From contig NZ_CP016027.1 in the NCBI RefSeq assembly GCF_001663815.1, positions 1,933,001 to 1,997,000 on the forward strand: DNA of 64,000 bases. Reading direction: 5' to 3'. Numbering within the stretch: position 1 is the stretch's first letter; the number at the start of each line of letters is the position of its first letter. Below, in pieces: positions 7,301 through 16,299 of this stretch. This stretch comes from Halothiobacillus diazotrophicus. GTDB taxonomy: Bacteria; Pseudomonadota; Gammaproteobacteria; Halothiobacillales; Halothiobacillaceae. The notes under the pieces are model-generated. The model saw only the letters and a program-made list of their open reading frames with translations. It ran no database searches and had not been told where the DNA came from. The position numbers and the translations under genes were made by a program.

Positions 7301-8799
7301 GGGTTGTGCTGGGCATCGTAGGTGATGACCGTGCGCTGCGTCGCCGTGCTGCACACGCTGGGGCGGTCGATCTCGACCGGCAGAGCCAGACCGTCGCTAC
7401 CGTACTGGTAGCTGACCGTACGGGCCTGCGGCGTGCCGGCGGCCTGGGTCTCGGACGTCAGGCGGTTCTGATCGTCGTAGGTATAGGTGATGGTATGGCC
7501 GTTCTCATCCGTGCTGGAAATCAGATTATTTCGGACATCGAATTGCTGGGTCAGGCCCTTGCCGTCACTTTGCGTGACGCGTGACAGCAGATTCTTGATG
7601 CCCAACTGGGACTCGAAGGTCAGCACGTCCTTGCGCCCGGCGGCATCGGTCACGGTCGTCTGGGTATCGGAATCGTAACTGAGATCGAAACGCTGCTGCC
7701 CACCGGCCAACGTATTGGTGGCGACCTTGCCGGCGCTGTCGTAGACGAAATTGTCGAAGGAGCTGACTACGCCGTTGGTGTCGACGAAGGCAACACCGGT
7801 CAGGGCATGCGGGAAACTGCTGTCGCCGTAGCTGTATTGCTTGGCGGTGCCGTCGGGGTAGCTGACCTGAGTGAGGTTGCCGGCGGCATCGTAACCGTAG
7901 CGGGTAACTTGCCCGGCCGGGTCGGTCAGGCTGGCCAGACGGCCACTGCCGTCGTAGGTGAAGCTGAGCGTGTGGCCGAACGGGCCGGTCACACTGGCGA
8001 TATGGTTGCTGGCGTCGTAGGTGAAAGTCGTCGTTTGCCCGGCACGATCCGTTTCGCTCTGCAGATGACCACTCAGATCATAACGCTCGCTGGAACCATC
8101 CTGGCGCTGCACGGTATAGCCGGTGGCGTCTTGCGTCAGGGTCAGCTTGGAATCGGGATCGCCTTGCCAGACGCCGTTGGTCTGCGTGAAGGGCAGCCCC
8201 TTGCCGTCGGACTGATAGGCCGTGAGCGTACTGCCACTGATCTCAAGATGCTTGCCGACATTGGAAACCCAGCCGTAGCCCAAGCCGTGATCATTGGTAT
8301 CCAGGCTGTTGTAGGCGCGGGTGAAGGATAACGTACCCGAGGGGCCTTGGTAATCGGTATCGTACTGGAACTCGTTGCCGGTGCCCGCGTCGCAGGGCTC
8401 ACCGATTTGCTTTCCGGCTGAACCGTTAGAGCCAGAACAGCCTAGTTGTTTGGGTTTTGTGGGCGTAGCTAAACTACAGTTCAAATTTCCTGCATTTATG
8501 ATTTGCTCAGGAAGGGGTGATTCCACACCAGAAGGTGACCTTATCCAATAAACCGAACAGGTCAATCCACCACTAGCTGTGGTTTGAACTTTTGATGGCC
8601 ATGGATAGAAACCACACCAGTAATGGTTGCCATTCCGAGCCACACAGTCTGTTTCCAGTTTCTTATAGTACGCACCCTTTTGATTACAAAAAGTTTTAAA
8701 ATCATTTGACTGCGCGGCCGTACACTGTGGGTACGCGAACACTGGACTCGTGAATGCAACAAGCACAAGCCCTCCCCAAAGGGCTAAATTCCATTTCAT
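4330..8799 (-). CDS. Sec-exported Rhs-repeat protein with HH-type nuclease-like tip
   Basis: A 1489-residue polymorphic-toxin-type protein. Domain order: a signal peptide (residues 1-22, cleavage after VFA); a Cys-rich segment with eight Cys between 26 and 136; a DUF6531-like entry motif (GNEFQYDTDYQG); then many YD repeats (YDAAGNLT, YDALNRLT and similar) that build the hollow Rhs shell; a core motif ending SDLIGLAGGNNTYLYANGNP; and a unique tip of roughly 140 residues. The tip has RIERHHSYPIFAGG and LSRSDHVLLHRLLNDFL, consistent with an HNH/endonuclease-VII-like nuclease. The usual DPxGL cleavage motif reads DRLAL here. An alternative GTG start at 8850 has a better ribosome site (AAGGAG) but would put 17 polar residues before the signal. 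No PAAR or VgrG domain is fused. Toxic activity is inferred. Confidence 0.88.
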   Translation of the reverse strand: MKWNLALWGGLVLVAFTSPVFAYPQCTAAQSNDFKTFCNQKGAYYKKLETDCVARNGNHYWCGFYPWPSKVQTTASGGLTCSVYWIRSPSGVESPLPEQIINAGNLNCSLATPTKPKQLGCSGSNGSAGKQIGEPCDAGTGNEFQYDTDYQGPSGTLSFTRAYNSLDTNDHGLGYGWVSNVGKHLEISGSTLTAYQSDGKGLPFTQTNGVWQGDPDSKLTLTQDATGYTVQRQDGSSERYDLSGHLQSETDRAGQTTTFTYDASNHIASVTGPFGHTLSFTYDGSGRLASLTDPAGQVTRYGYDAAGNLTQVSYPDGTAKQYSYGDSSFPHALTGVAFVDTNGVVSSFDNFVYDSAGKVATNTLAGGQQRFDLSYDSDTQTTVTDAAGRKDVLTFESQLGIKNLLSRVTQSDGKGLTQQFDVRNNLISSTDENGHTITYTYDDQNRLTSETQAAGTPQARTVSYQYGSDGLALPVEIDRPSVCSTATQRTVITYDAQHNPIQITENGDTPSCSAISRTLNLGYNSAGQVTKIDGPRTDVNDITTLSYNDCQSGSGCGQLKSVTDALGHTTTFDAFDANGRLLQKTDPNGLVTQYAYDPRGRVSRITQQISGGAARVTTFSYTPFNELSSVALPDGRTLTYGYDDAHELTAITDNLGDKVSYAYDSRGNRSQTSTYDPDGTLIRKIDEVYDLRNHLASINDSGSITKQVVDAVGNLLQQTDPNNNPPTTHNYDPLNRLIQTVNAIGGSTSYSYDTNGQVSQVITPIGATTGYQYDDFGDLLQEVSPDRGTTTYAYDAAGNMIQKTDARGVIASYSYDALNRLTAIHYSGATTSSGQREDWDGDHDRDHDQTRFFNNLWHRLKANSPVANDADISLTYDQGQNCSYGNGRLCSVQDQSGTTQYAYDAYGNTVTATHIGVANDHHKPVTTQVRYQYDAGDRIVGIIYPDGRKASIQRDAIGRVQAISTTVSGHSQPIVSDRQYRADGQLLSQTFGNGLIDQRSYTGQGQLSSWTLTGNAAHSRGYTYDANGNLTGWQSGQSQAIYQYDALDRLVDEQQGKYHNAYSYDDNGNRLTQLRPNGTTKAYSYAPQSNRMTQDGHQAVTLDAAGNTLDDGKYQYRYDAAGRLTEVKQGGITIARYRYDYRGLRRQKVTEAGTTDFTYDPSGHLISQRTVRGRDEGQRDYLWTDTAPIARIDSPVGEVKIHKDWLPPTLMGFLHHHEGRENDRAARLYYLHTDAMGTPRLATDAKQHVVWRWNEDVFGTKASTDQERHGHRDHDWDHSRGHGIQVNLRYPGQYYDSETGLFYNWNRYYDPNTGRYQSSDLIGLAGGNNTYLYANGNPGGWIDRLALAGTEEEFSSPFVPIEQDPLMYEYYGPALRNTLNDPKYSRIERHHSYPIFAGGDQNQPLTDLSRSDHVLLHRLLNDFLRTQEDEFGNHMRPQSNNSGADIRQNFTRDQLLRALSKFYDMYYDLFPSAAEDFFRQHPDYASCPK

Positions 8800-9272
8800 T
8801 GGGTTATCCCTGCCTGTTACAAAATTGATCATTGGTTTAAAAATTGGCACACCGTCTCTCCTTGTGTATTGCCACCCAGGTTCCTACCGGAATCCGCGGG
8901 GAAAGCTTCCTTATTCAATTTGTTGGCAAAGTTGCCATAGCCACGCGCTTTTGCATGCCCGCCAAGGCCGACATGCGGCATTGGCGGGCATGCACGCACG
9001 CGCCCTTGGCGCCAATGCTGCCTAGCCGTTGGCGCGGGCAAGTGAACCGTCTTGAAATGGGTGGGTGATGCTGATGATGGAATACGCGGCTTGAGCCTCG
9101 GCTCCGGGCCTACTCTTTGGCCTGCTCCGTGATCCGCTCCTGGCCATCCTTGGTTTTTCTTCATCGCATTGTCCTGTGCGGGAACATGAAATCAATAATC
9201 GCTAGGGTAGCTACTATTTATGACACGCACAATACAATTTTGCCTCGGTTCAGCACAGCAAATCCCCCCACG
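8800..9272. other. Rhs upstream region, no gene seen
   Basis: No frame here has convincing coding character. The stretch carries the probable ribosome binding sites for the Rhs gene (AAGGAG near 8855-8870 on the minus strand), a long perfect hairpin at 8953-8993 and a second GC-rich palindromic patch around 9002-9040. The part nearest 9200-9240 is AT-rich and may hold a promoter, but no clear -35/-10 pair could be assigned. Confidence 0.5.
8953..8993. repeat. perfect 13-bp inverted repeat
   Basis: GCATGCCCGCCAA at 8953-8965 and its exact complement TTGGCGGGCATGC at 8981-8993 are separated by 15 bp. The stem is GC-rich and has no T-run on either side. It could be a transcript hairpin in the Rhs leader, a protein-binding palindrome or the scar of a mobile element. 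Confidence 0.75.
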
Positions 9273-9301
9273 AAAAAGCCCCGCCTCACGACAGGGCTTT
9301 T
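9273..9301 (-). terminator. rho-independent terminator after the thioredoxin gene
   Basis: AAAAGCCC and GGGCTTTT form an 8-bp stem around a 12-base loop, with A and T runs merged into the stem on both sides, so it could act in both directions. It lies about 105 bp beyond the stop of the minus-strand thioredoxin gene and would shield the Rhs promoter region from read-through. Confidence 0.75.
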
Positions 9302-9406
9302 CAATGAATCAACGGGTTAATTCGTCGAAATCAACTTATCGGTACATACGACGAGCACCACCCCGACTGAGACACAGCCGCCAGCGCCCTGGCTGATCGC
9401 CCGCAA

Positions 9407-9976
9407 TCAAAAATGCCGAAGCCACCACAGCCGCAACCGGATCCCCCAGCTGCTGGTGATACCGGTTTCCGCCATGGCGATATGGCCGTCGGGCGCAATG
9501 AAGAACAGGGTCGGCGTGACGCTGACGCCGAATTTCCGGGCAATCGTGCCCTCAGGATCATTGACGACCGTCAGTTGATCCAATCCTTTCTCCACCAGAT
9601 ATTTACGCACCGCATCGGCATCGCCGGACTGCATCGCCACCGTGATGATCCGGTGCGTTTTCGACAGGTCGTTCAGCCAGGGTAGCTCCACGTGGCACAC
9701 CGGGCACCAGGTGGCCCAGAACACCAGGGCCGTGGGCTTTCCGGGCAATCCGATGGTGGTCGTACCGCCCGAGAGGGTGGGTGCCGTAATCAACGGCAAC
9801 GCGCCATGCGCCAGGGATTCCGGCACGTTGGGCGCCATGTACGCGCGGACGGCCAGGAAAATCCCGACGAACAGCGCGATCTCGATCAACCACACCAGCC
9901 AGCGACGGCGTTTTTGGGCAGGCCGTGACGGTGGCGTCGGAGGCGGGGTTTCGGAAGCGGGAGGCGTTTGAGTCAT
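9407..9976 (-). CDS. membrane-anchored thioredoxin-fold protein (TlpA/ScsD-like)
   Basis: 189 residues. A Pro-rich cytoplasmic N-terminus is followed by one membrane segment (about 26-46) and a periplasmic thioredoxin fold. The redox site is WCPVC (C91, C94) and the cis-proline loop is VTPTLFF (P155). This arrangement is that of suppressor-for-copper-sensitivity D and TlpA-type proteins, which reduce or form disulfides in exported proteins. There is no ccm or dsb neighbour, so the direction of electron flow and the partner are unknown. The C-terminus (GIRLRLWWLRHF) is more basic and aromatic than usual. Confidence 0.85.
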   Translation of the reverse strand: MTQTPPASETPPPTPPSRPAQKRRRWLVWLIEIALFVGIFLAVRAYMAPNVPESLAHGALPLITAPTLSGGTTTIGLPGKPTALVFWATWCPVCHVELPWLNDLSKTHRIITVAMQSGDADAVRKYLVEKGLDQLTVVNDPEGTIARKFGVSVTPTLFFIAPDGHIAMAETGITSSWGIRLRLWWLRHF

Positions 9977-10147
9977 CAGGCAATCATCGCAGGTCGAACC
10001 ATTGTGGTCAGTCTATCCCATAGGCGGGTGGGGTACACTGGACGGCAGTGCCGCCCGTATGAGCGCATCGAAGATCCGTCTTCGATAGCACGGGGGCCAA
10101 AAAATTACGGTACTCGATCATAGAACAGGATGTGAGACACATACACC

Positions 10148-11338
10148 ATGCGGATTCTGATCGGCATAGCGGGCGGCATCGCCGCCTATAAAACCATCAC
10201 GCTGGTTCGACGCTTGGTCGAAGCCGGTGCCGAGGTGCGCGTCGTGATGACCGAGGCGGCGGCACAATTCGTCACCCCGCTGAGCCTGCAGGCGGTATCC
10301 GGCCATCCGGTGCGCATGCAGCTGTTCGATGCCGAGGCCGAGGCGGGCATGGATCACATCGCACTCGCGCGCTGGACCGATCAGGTGGTGATCGCCCCGG
10401 CATCCGCCGACCTGATCGCCCGTTTGGCCCAGGGCATGGCGAACGATCTGCTGACCACGCTCGTCCTCGCCACGACGGCCCCCGTGACCCTGGCACCCGC
10501 CATGAACCGGCAGATGTGGGCGCACCCCGCCGTGCAGGCGAATGTGCGGACGCTCCTGAGCCGGGGCGTCCGGCTGATCGGCCCCGCTTCCGGCGCTCAG
10601 GCCTGCGGCGAGGTGGGCGCCGGGCGGATGGTCGAACCGGAGGACATCGCCCGGCAGGTGCTTGAAACGACACCCGCAAGTCCGGTCGATTGGCGCGGCA
10701 AGCGCGTCGTGATCACGGCGGGCGGCACCCGTGAGCCCATCGATCCGGTACGCTTCATCGCGAATCGCTCCTCAGGCCGGATGGGCTTTGCCCTGGCCGC
10801 CGCCGCCGCAGCCTGCGGTGCGGACGTCCGGCTGATCTGCGGCCCGAACGCACTCGATACGCCACCCGGCGTCACGCGGATCGATGTGGAAACGGCCCTG
10901 CAGATGGCCGAGGCCGTCTCTGCCATCGAATCGATGGACGTCTTCATCGGTGCGGCAGCGGTCGCGGACTATCGCGTGGCCGAAATCGCCCCGCAGAAGA
11001 TGAAGAAGGACCCCGCGCAACCGGGACTGACCCTGCATCTGGTGCCCAATCCCGATATCATTGCCACCGTCGCGCGGCGGGCCAACCGGCCCTTCGTGGT
11101 CGGCTTCGCCGCCGAAACCGAACAGCTGCTCCGTCATGCCGCCGAGAAGCGCATCGCCAAGGGCATGGATCTGATCTGCGCCAACGAAGTGGGCGACGGA
11201 CGCGCGTTCGATCAGCCCGACAATGCCCTGACCCTGATCTGGTCCGACGGCAGCCAGCAGCTGCCCCTGGCTCCGAAAGCAACGCTGGCGACGGAAATCG
11301 TGGCGATAATCGATGAATTGATGCGACGCACCGAATAA
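10148..11338 (+). CDS. coaBC: bifunctional phosphopantothenoylcysteine decarboxylase / phosphopantothenate-cysteine ligase
   Basis: A 396-residue fusion that carries out two consecutive steps of coenzyme A synthesis: CTP-dependent joining of cysteine to 4'-phosphopantothenate and FMN-dependent decarboxylation. The N-terminal CoaC flavoprotein shows the catalytic H70, the motif PAMNRQMW (117-124) and the Cys-containing loop [10 protein letters not shown] near 152-161. The CoaB half starts near 178 with the nucleotide-binding [16 protein letters not shown] and the KMKKDPA segment. Length is normal. It leads a plus-strand run with dut and argB, a common gammaproteobacterial order; dut starts 28 bp downstream. 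Confidence 0.96.
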   Translation: MRILIGIAGGIAAYKTITLVRRLVEAGAEVRVVMTEAAAQFVTPLSLQAVSGHPVRMQLFDAEAEAGMDHIALARWTDQVVIAPASADLIARLAQGMANDLLTTLVLATTAPVTLAPAMNRQMWAHPAVQANVRTLLSRGVRLIGPASGAQACGEVGAGRMVEPEDIARQVLETTPASPVDWRGKRVVITAGGTREPIDPVRFIANRSSGRMGFALAAAAAACGADVRLICGPNALDTPPGVTRIDVETALQMAEAVSAIESMDVFIGAAAVADYRVAEIAPQKMKKDPAQPGLTLHLVPNPDIIATVARRANRPFVVGFAAETEQLLRHAAEKRIAKGMDLICANEVGDGRAFDQPDNALTLIWSDGSQQLPLAPKATLATEIVAIIDELMRRTE

Positions 11339-11366
11339 CCACTCCCAAATCATCAAGAGACCCGAC

Positions 11367-12741
<1,375 letters not shown>

Positions 12742-12779
12742 TATCCGACACGGACCATACCGGACATCGCTGGTCCGGC

Positions 12780-13403
12780 TTAGCGATCCGACCCAGCCTT
12801 CCGCGCGCCCTTCAACTCATCGAACCGCTTGAGGTCGTGGTCGAATTGTCTTGTGACATCCTCGCGCACGCCGTATAGCTCTGCCAGATTTTTGCGCAGC
12901 TGGACGATGTCGCGGTTGGCCGAGGCAACCTCCGACGGTTGATCGGACCGCGCCCGGACATCCGCCCGCTTCAGGGCATCTTCCACTTGCTTGATTTGGG
13001 CATTGACCTCTGCAAGGCGCTGGCTCCGAGCACGTTCGATATCTGCCCGGCTGGCATATAACTGAAGCAGGACCCGATCCTTCTGCGCCTGTTCCTCGGC
13101 CGCCTTGGCCGCCTCTTCGCGCTTCCGTTCCTCGGCCGCGGCGGCTGCGAGTTCCTCGGGCGTCTTGGCCCGATCGATATGCCGGATCACCGCCCCGGTT
13201 GCGGGATTGATGATGTCGTAGCCATGTGCCGCCTGACCGGAAGGCATGTTGTCGCCATAATGCAGACGACCGTCCGGTGTGGTCCAACGATAGAGTTCCG
13301 CCTCAGCCACGAGGGGGCTTAAAATCAGCCCCATCAACCCGGCCAGCAGGGCGGCACACCGCAGGCACTTGGAGGTTGCGAAGGTTTTTTGCACTGAAGA
13401 CAT
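12780..13403 (-). CDS. DUF4124-containing exported protein
   Basis: 207 residues. An N-terminal signal peptide ends at about AEA (residues 33-36), directly followed by the DUF4124 domain (ELYRWTTPDGRLHYGDNMP), a short W/Y-rich fold common in proteobacterial periplasmic proteins. The rest is a long charged coiled coil rich in Ala, Glu, Arg and Lys (about 80-200). DUF4124 proteins have no settled function. The gene stands alone, convergent with argB and divergent from the MoxR operon. An upstream ATG would add six residues. Confidence 0.8.
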   Translation of the reverse strand: MSSVQKTFATSKCLRCAALLAGLMGLILSPLVAEAELYRWTTPDGRLHYGDNMPSGQAAHGYDIINPATGAVIRHIDRAKTPEELAAAAAEERKREEAAKAAEEQAQKDRVLLQLYASRADIERARSQRLAEVNAQIKQVEDALKRADVRARSDQPSEVASANRDIVQLRKNLAELYGVREDVTRQFDHDLKRFDELKGARKAGSDR

Positions 13404-13752
13404 ATCCTTACCCGCCGACAATCCCTAACTGTTTGGCGCCTATCATCGCGTGGCGCGTTCGTCCTGACAAGTCGCGTTCTTGACGCCACGAACGGACGGC
13501 CACTAGAGTAACATTCAATAAACCACTAGAATGTTTTCACCCGCTCTCGAACAGCCTGCAACCCATCCCCGGATCACCCATGCACTTATCTCGTACAACC
13601 TGCCGCCTGACGGCGAGGGCTCCCCTTCTCCGGCTTGCCGTGTCAGAATTCGCGTCACCGAGCGCATCCTCTGGAACGCCCTGTCCAACAGCGGGTCTCA
13701 CAACCGCCGACCGGCCCATGCCGCGCGCCACCCTTCAGTACGGAGTCCATTC
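13404..13752. other. divergent intergenic region upstream of the MoxR operon
   Basis: About 350 bp between the DUF4124 gene and moxR. The moxR frame stays open upstream through part of it, but those residues have no family character, so it is treated as leader. TTGACG near 13480 could be a -35 box; no matching -10 at good spacing was found. Nothing else was recognised. Confidence 0.4.
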
Positions 13753-14715
13753 ATGAGTCACGGATTCAGCGCCCTGCGCACCCATCTGGCGCAATTCATC
13801 GTGGGACAGTCCGCCCTGGTCGACCGCCTGCTGATCGGGTTGCTGACGGGGGGGCATCTTCTGGTGGAAGGCCTGCCCGGCCTGGCCAAGACCACGGCGG
13901 TCAAGGCATTGGCCGAAGGCGTACACGCCCGCTTCAAGCGCATCCAGTTCACCCCCGACCTGCTGCCGACCGATCTGCTGGGCAACGAGATCTACCATCC
14001 GGAAACCCGTACGTTCTCGTTCCAGCCGGGGCCGCTGTTCAATGAAATCATCCTGGCCGACGAGATCAACCGGGCGCCGGCCAAGGTTCAGTCCGCCCTG
14101 CTCGAAGCCATGGCCGAGCGTCAGGTCACCGTGGCGGGGGAAAGCCGACCGCTGCCGGAATTGTTCCTCGTGATGGCCACCCAGAACCCGTTGGAACAAT
14201 CCGGCACCTATCCGCTGCCGGAAGCCCAGCTGGACCGGTTCATGCTGCACGTGGCGCTCGATTACCCGAGCCGGCAGGACGAATACGACATTCTGGCCCG
14301 GACGCTCTCGGGCACCTTGGGCGGCAAGGCCGTATCCGAAAGCCAACTGACCGTCCCGCAGGTGCTCGCCGCCCGGAAGAGCGTGCAATCGGTCCATTGC
14401 GATCCCGCCCTACAACGCTGGGTGGTCGACGTGGTCGCCAGCACCCGCCAACCCGAAGCGGCCGCATCGGGTCTTTCCGGACTCGCCGGCATGGTGCTCG
14501 TCGGTGCTTCCCCCCGGGGTGCCCTGGCCTGGGTACAGGCGGCGCGCGCCCTGGCCTGGCTCGACGAACGGGATTTCATCAGTCCGGACGATCTGCTGAC
14601 CCTGGCCGGCGACGCCCTGCGCCATCGGATCATCATGAGTCCGAAGGCTCTGGTCGCCGGCGTGACGCGCGACCACGTCATCCAGCAGATCTGCACCCAC
14701 CTGCCGCCGCCCTGA
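13753..14715 (+). CDS. MoxR-family AAA+ ATPase
   Basis: A 320-residue cytosolic AAA+ protein. The Walker A loop is GLPGLAKT (40-47) and Walker B is LADEINR (101-107), followed by the sensor segment MATQNPLEQSGTYPLPEAQLDRF typical of MoxR proteins (split here: MATQNPLEQSG then TYPLPEAQLDRF). MoxR proteins act as chaperones that mature partner complexes, often together with VWA-domain proteins. It heads a six-gene operon with DUF58, DUF4381, two VWA proteins and a BatD-like protein, the usual MRP-type locus in Gammaproteobacteria. Its client here is unknown. Confidence 0.93.
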   Translation: MSHGFSALRTHLAQFIVGQSALVDRLLIGLLTGGHLLVEGLPGLAKTTAVKALAEGVHARFKRIQFTPDLLPTDLLGNEIYHPETRTFSFQPGPLFNEIILADEINRAPAKVQSALLEAMAERQVTVAGESRPLPELFLVMATQNPLEQSGTYPLPEAQLDRFMLHVALDYPSRQDEYDILARTLSGTLGGKAVSESQLTVPQVLAARKSVQSVHCDPALQRWVVDVVASTRQPEAAASGLSGLAGMVLVGASPRGALAWVQAARALAWLDERDFISPDDLLTLAGDALRHRIIMSPKALVAGVTRDHVIQQICTHLPPP

Positions 14716-14729
14716 TTCCGGAAGCTCGC

Positions 14730-15776
14730 GTGGGACGCCTCACCGCCTTGCTGCGCCGCTCGTCCTCCGGACGGCGGACGCACGCGCCTAACCCCGCCGA
14801 TATCGACCGGTTCATGCCGGCAGCGGACGCCATTGGCTCCGCCTGGCAACTGGGGGCACAGATCGGCCCCCTGATGGAGGAAAGCGCACCGACTGCGACC
14901 CTGCTTTCCGGCGACCAGCTCGCACGCCGCCTGGGTCAGGGTCTCGATTTCGAGCAGTTGCGCGTCTATCAGCCCGGCGAACCGTCAAGCCTGATCGACT
15001 GGCGCATATCGGCCCGTGCCCATGAACCGATGGTCCGCGTCTACCGCGAACCCGCGCAGCGCCAGTGCCATCTCATCATCGACACCAGCGCCAGCATGCA
15101 CTTCGGCACCCGGCAGCAACTCAAGATCACCCAGGCCATCACGGTCGCCCACCTGCTTGCCGCCGCCGCCCTGCGCCAGGCCATGTCGGTGGCCCTGCAC
15201 ACCCCGGCCCTGCCGCAACGGCCCTCGGACGCACCCAGCACCGGACGGACGGCCCTCATGCACCGTCTGTCGACCCTAGCCGAATGGGCCGCCATCGGCG
15301 AGGCCAACCGGGAAACGGACGGCGACTGGGCCGGCTTTCGTCAACGGCTGTTGCGCTGCCTGCCCGACGGGCAGGTGATCGTCGTCATCAGCGACTTCCT
15401 CACCGAACCGGGCAACGAGCACGGCCCGCTGGTCTGGCTGCCGCTGGCCCAGCATCACCGCGTGCTGTTCGTCCAGATCGCGGACCCGGTCGAACGCGCG
15501 CTGCCGGATGTCGGATCGGTGGTCTTCGCCGGTAACCCGCCCCGCCGTATCGACACCCATCGGTCCGCCGAGCGCGAACGTCTGGCGCGCCTGTTCGAGG
15601 AACGGCGGATCACGCTCGAGGACACGGCCCGCGCTCTGGGCGGCTGGCATGCCCTGCTGTTCACCGATCAGGCCGTGCCCGATCTCGCCCGGCAGATCGC
15701 CGGGGCACAACGGGGGCAGGCCGTCACCGAGCCGGTCGCGAGCGACCGGAACGATCGGAATCGGACCAGCCCATGA
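14730..15776 (+). CDS. DUF58 domain protein of the MoxR operon
   Basis: 348 residues from a GTG start preceded by CCGGAAG; the open frame extends further upstream but there only overlaps moxR. The DUF58 signature YQPGEPSSLIDWRISAR is present and is followed by a VWA-like strand with DTSASM, a MIDAS-type metal site (D-x-S-x-S pattern DTSAS). No membrane segment is visible, so it probably works at the inner face of the membrane. In MoxR loci DUF58 proteins are thought to link the ATPase with the membrane VWA partners. Confidence 0.88.
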   Translation: MGRLTALLRRSSSGRRTHAPNPADIDRFMPAADAIGSAWQLGAQIGPLMEESAPTATLLSGDQLARRLGQGLDFEQLRVYQPGEPSSLIDWRISARAHEPMVRVYREPAQRQCHLIIDTSASMHFGTRQQLKITQAITVAHLLAAAALRQAMSVALHTPALPQRPSDAPSTGRTALMHRLSTLAEWAAIGEANRETDGDWAGFRQRLLRCLPDGQVIVVISDFLTEPGNEHGPLVWLPLAQHHRVLFVQIADPVERALPDVGSVVFAGNPPRRIDTHRSAERERLARLFEERRITLEDTARALGGWHALLFTDQAVPDLARQIAGAQRGQAVTEPVASDRNDRNRTSP

Positions 15777-15786
15777 GCACCGCATC

Positions 15787-16299
15787 ATGAATCTGCCGCC
15801 GCTTCAGCATCCGCCCGGTCAGATACCGTCCACGGCCCCTCAGGGGCTGGTGGACATTCTGTGGCCGGAACCGGCGTCGATCACGCAACACCTCGGGGCG
15901 ATCCTGACGCAACAGGGCCGGGATCACGGGGTTTGGTGGCTGGCCGCATCGGTACTGCTCATCCTGGCAGGGCTGCTGGTCTTCCGTGTCTGGCAGGACC
16001 GCCACGGCATCATCCTGCGTTGGCGCCTGCAGCGACTGCGTCGCCTGCTCGACCGGCCGCAAGCCAACAGGTACACGCCGGCACAGCTATCCGCCGCCGC
16101 GATGTGGGCGCTGGCCCGGTACTTCGGCATGCGGCCGGCCCTGCAACGCCCCCTTCTGCCCACGCACTGGCAACCGCTGGTCCGTCAGCTCGATGCCTTG
16201 CGTTTCGGCCCCGATTCGGCCGATGGCGCGGCGCTCCAGGGACTCCTGTGCACCATGCAGACCCTGAGTCGGCTACGCCGCCCGGAGGCATCATGCTGA
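15787..16299 (+). CDS. DUF4381 membrane protein
   Basis: 170 residues with one membrane segment (about 48-67, WWLAASVLLILAGLLVFRVW) followed by a basic cytoplasmic domain. The N-terminal LVDILWPEPAS and the position between DUF58 and the first VWA gene are typical of DUF4381, a small constant part of gammaproteobacterial MoxR/Bat loci. The ATG at 15787 lies 10 bp after the DUF58 stop, and the 3' end overlaps the next start by 7 bp, which suggests translational coupling. Its molecular role is not known. Confidence 0.82.
   Translation: MNLPPLQHPPGQIPSTAPQGLVDILWPEPASITQHLGAILTQQGRDHGVWWLAASVLLILAGLLVFRVWQDRHGIILRWRLQRLRRLLDRPQANRYTPAQLSAAAMWALARYFGMRPALQRPLLPTHWQPLVRQLDALRFGPDSADGAALQGLLCTMQTLSRLRRPEASC

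Noticed and set aside
5194..8331. Long plus-strand frames opposite the Rhs gene
   Set aside because: They arise because the YD repeats give a periodic sequence on the other strand; the proteins are Val/Ala/Gly-rich and without motifs.
8844..9164. Small frames in the Rhs leader region
   Set aside because: They overlap each other on both strands, have no ribosome sites fitting their starts and no recognisable family.
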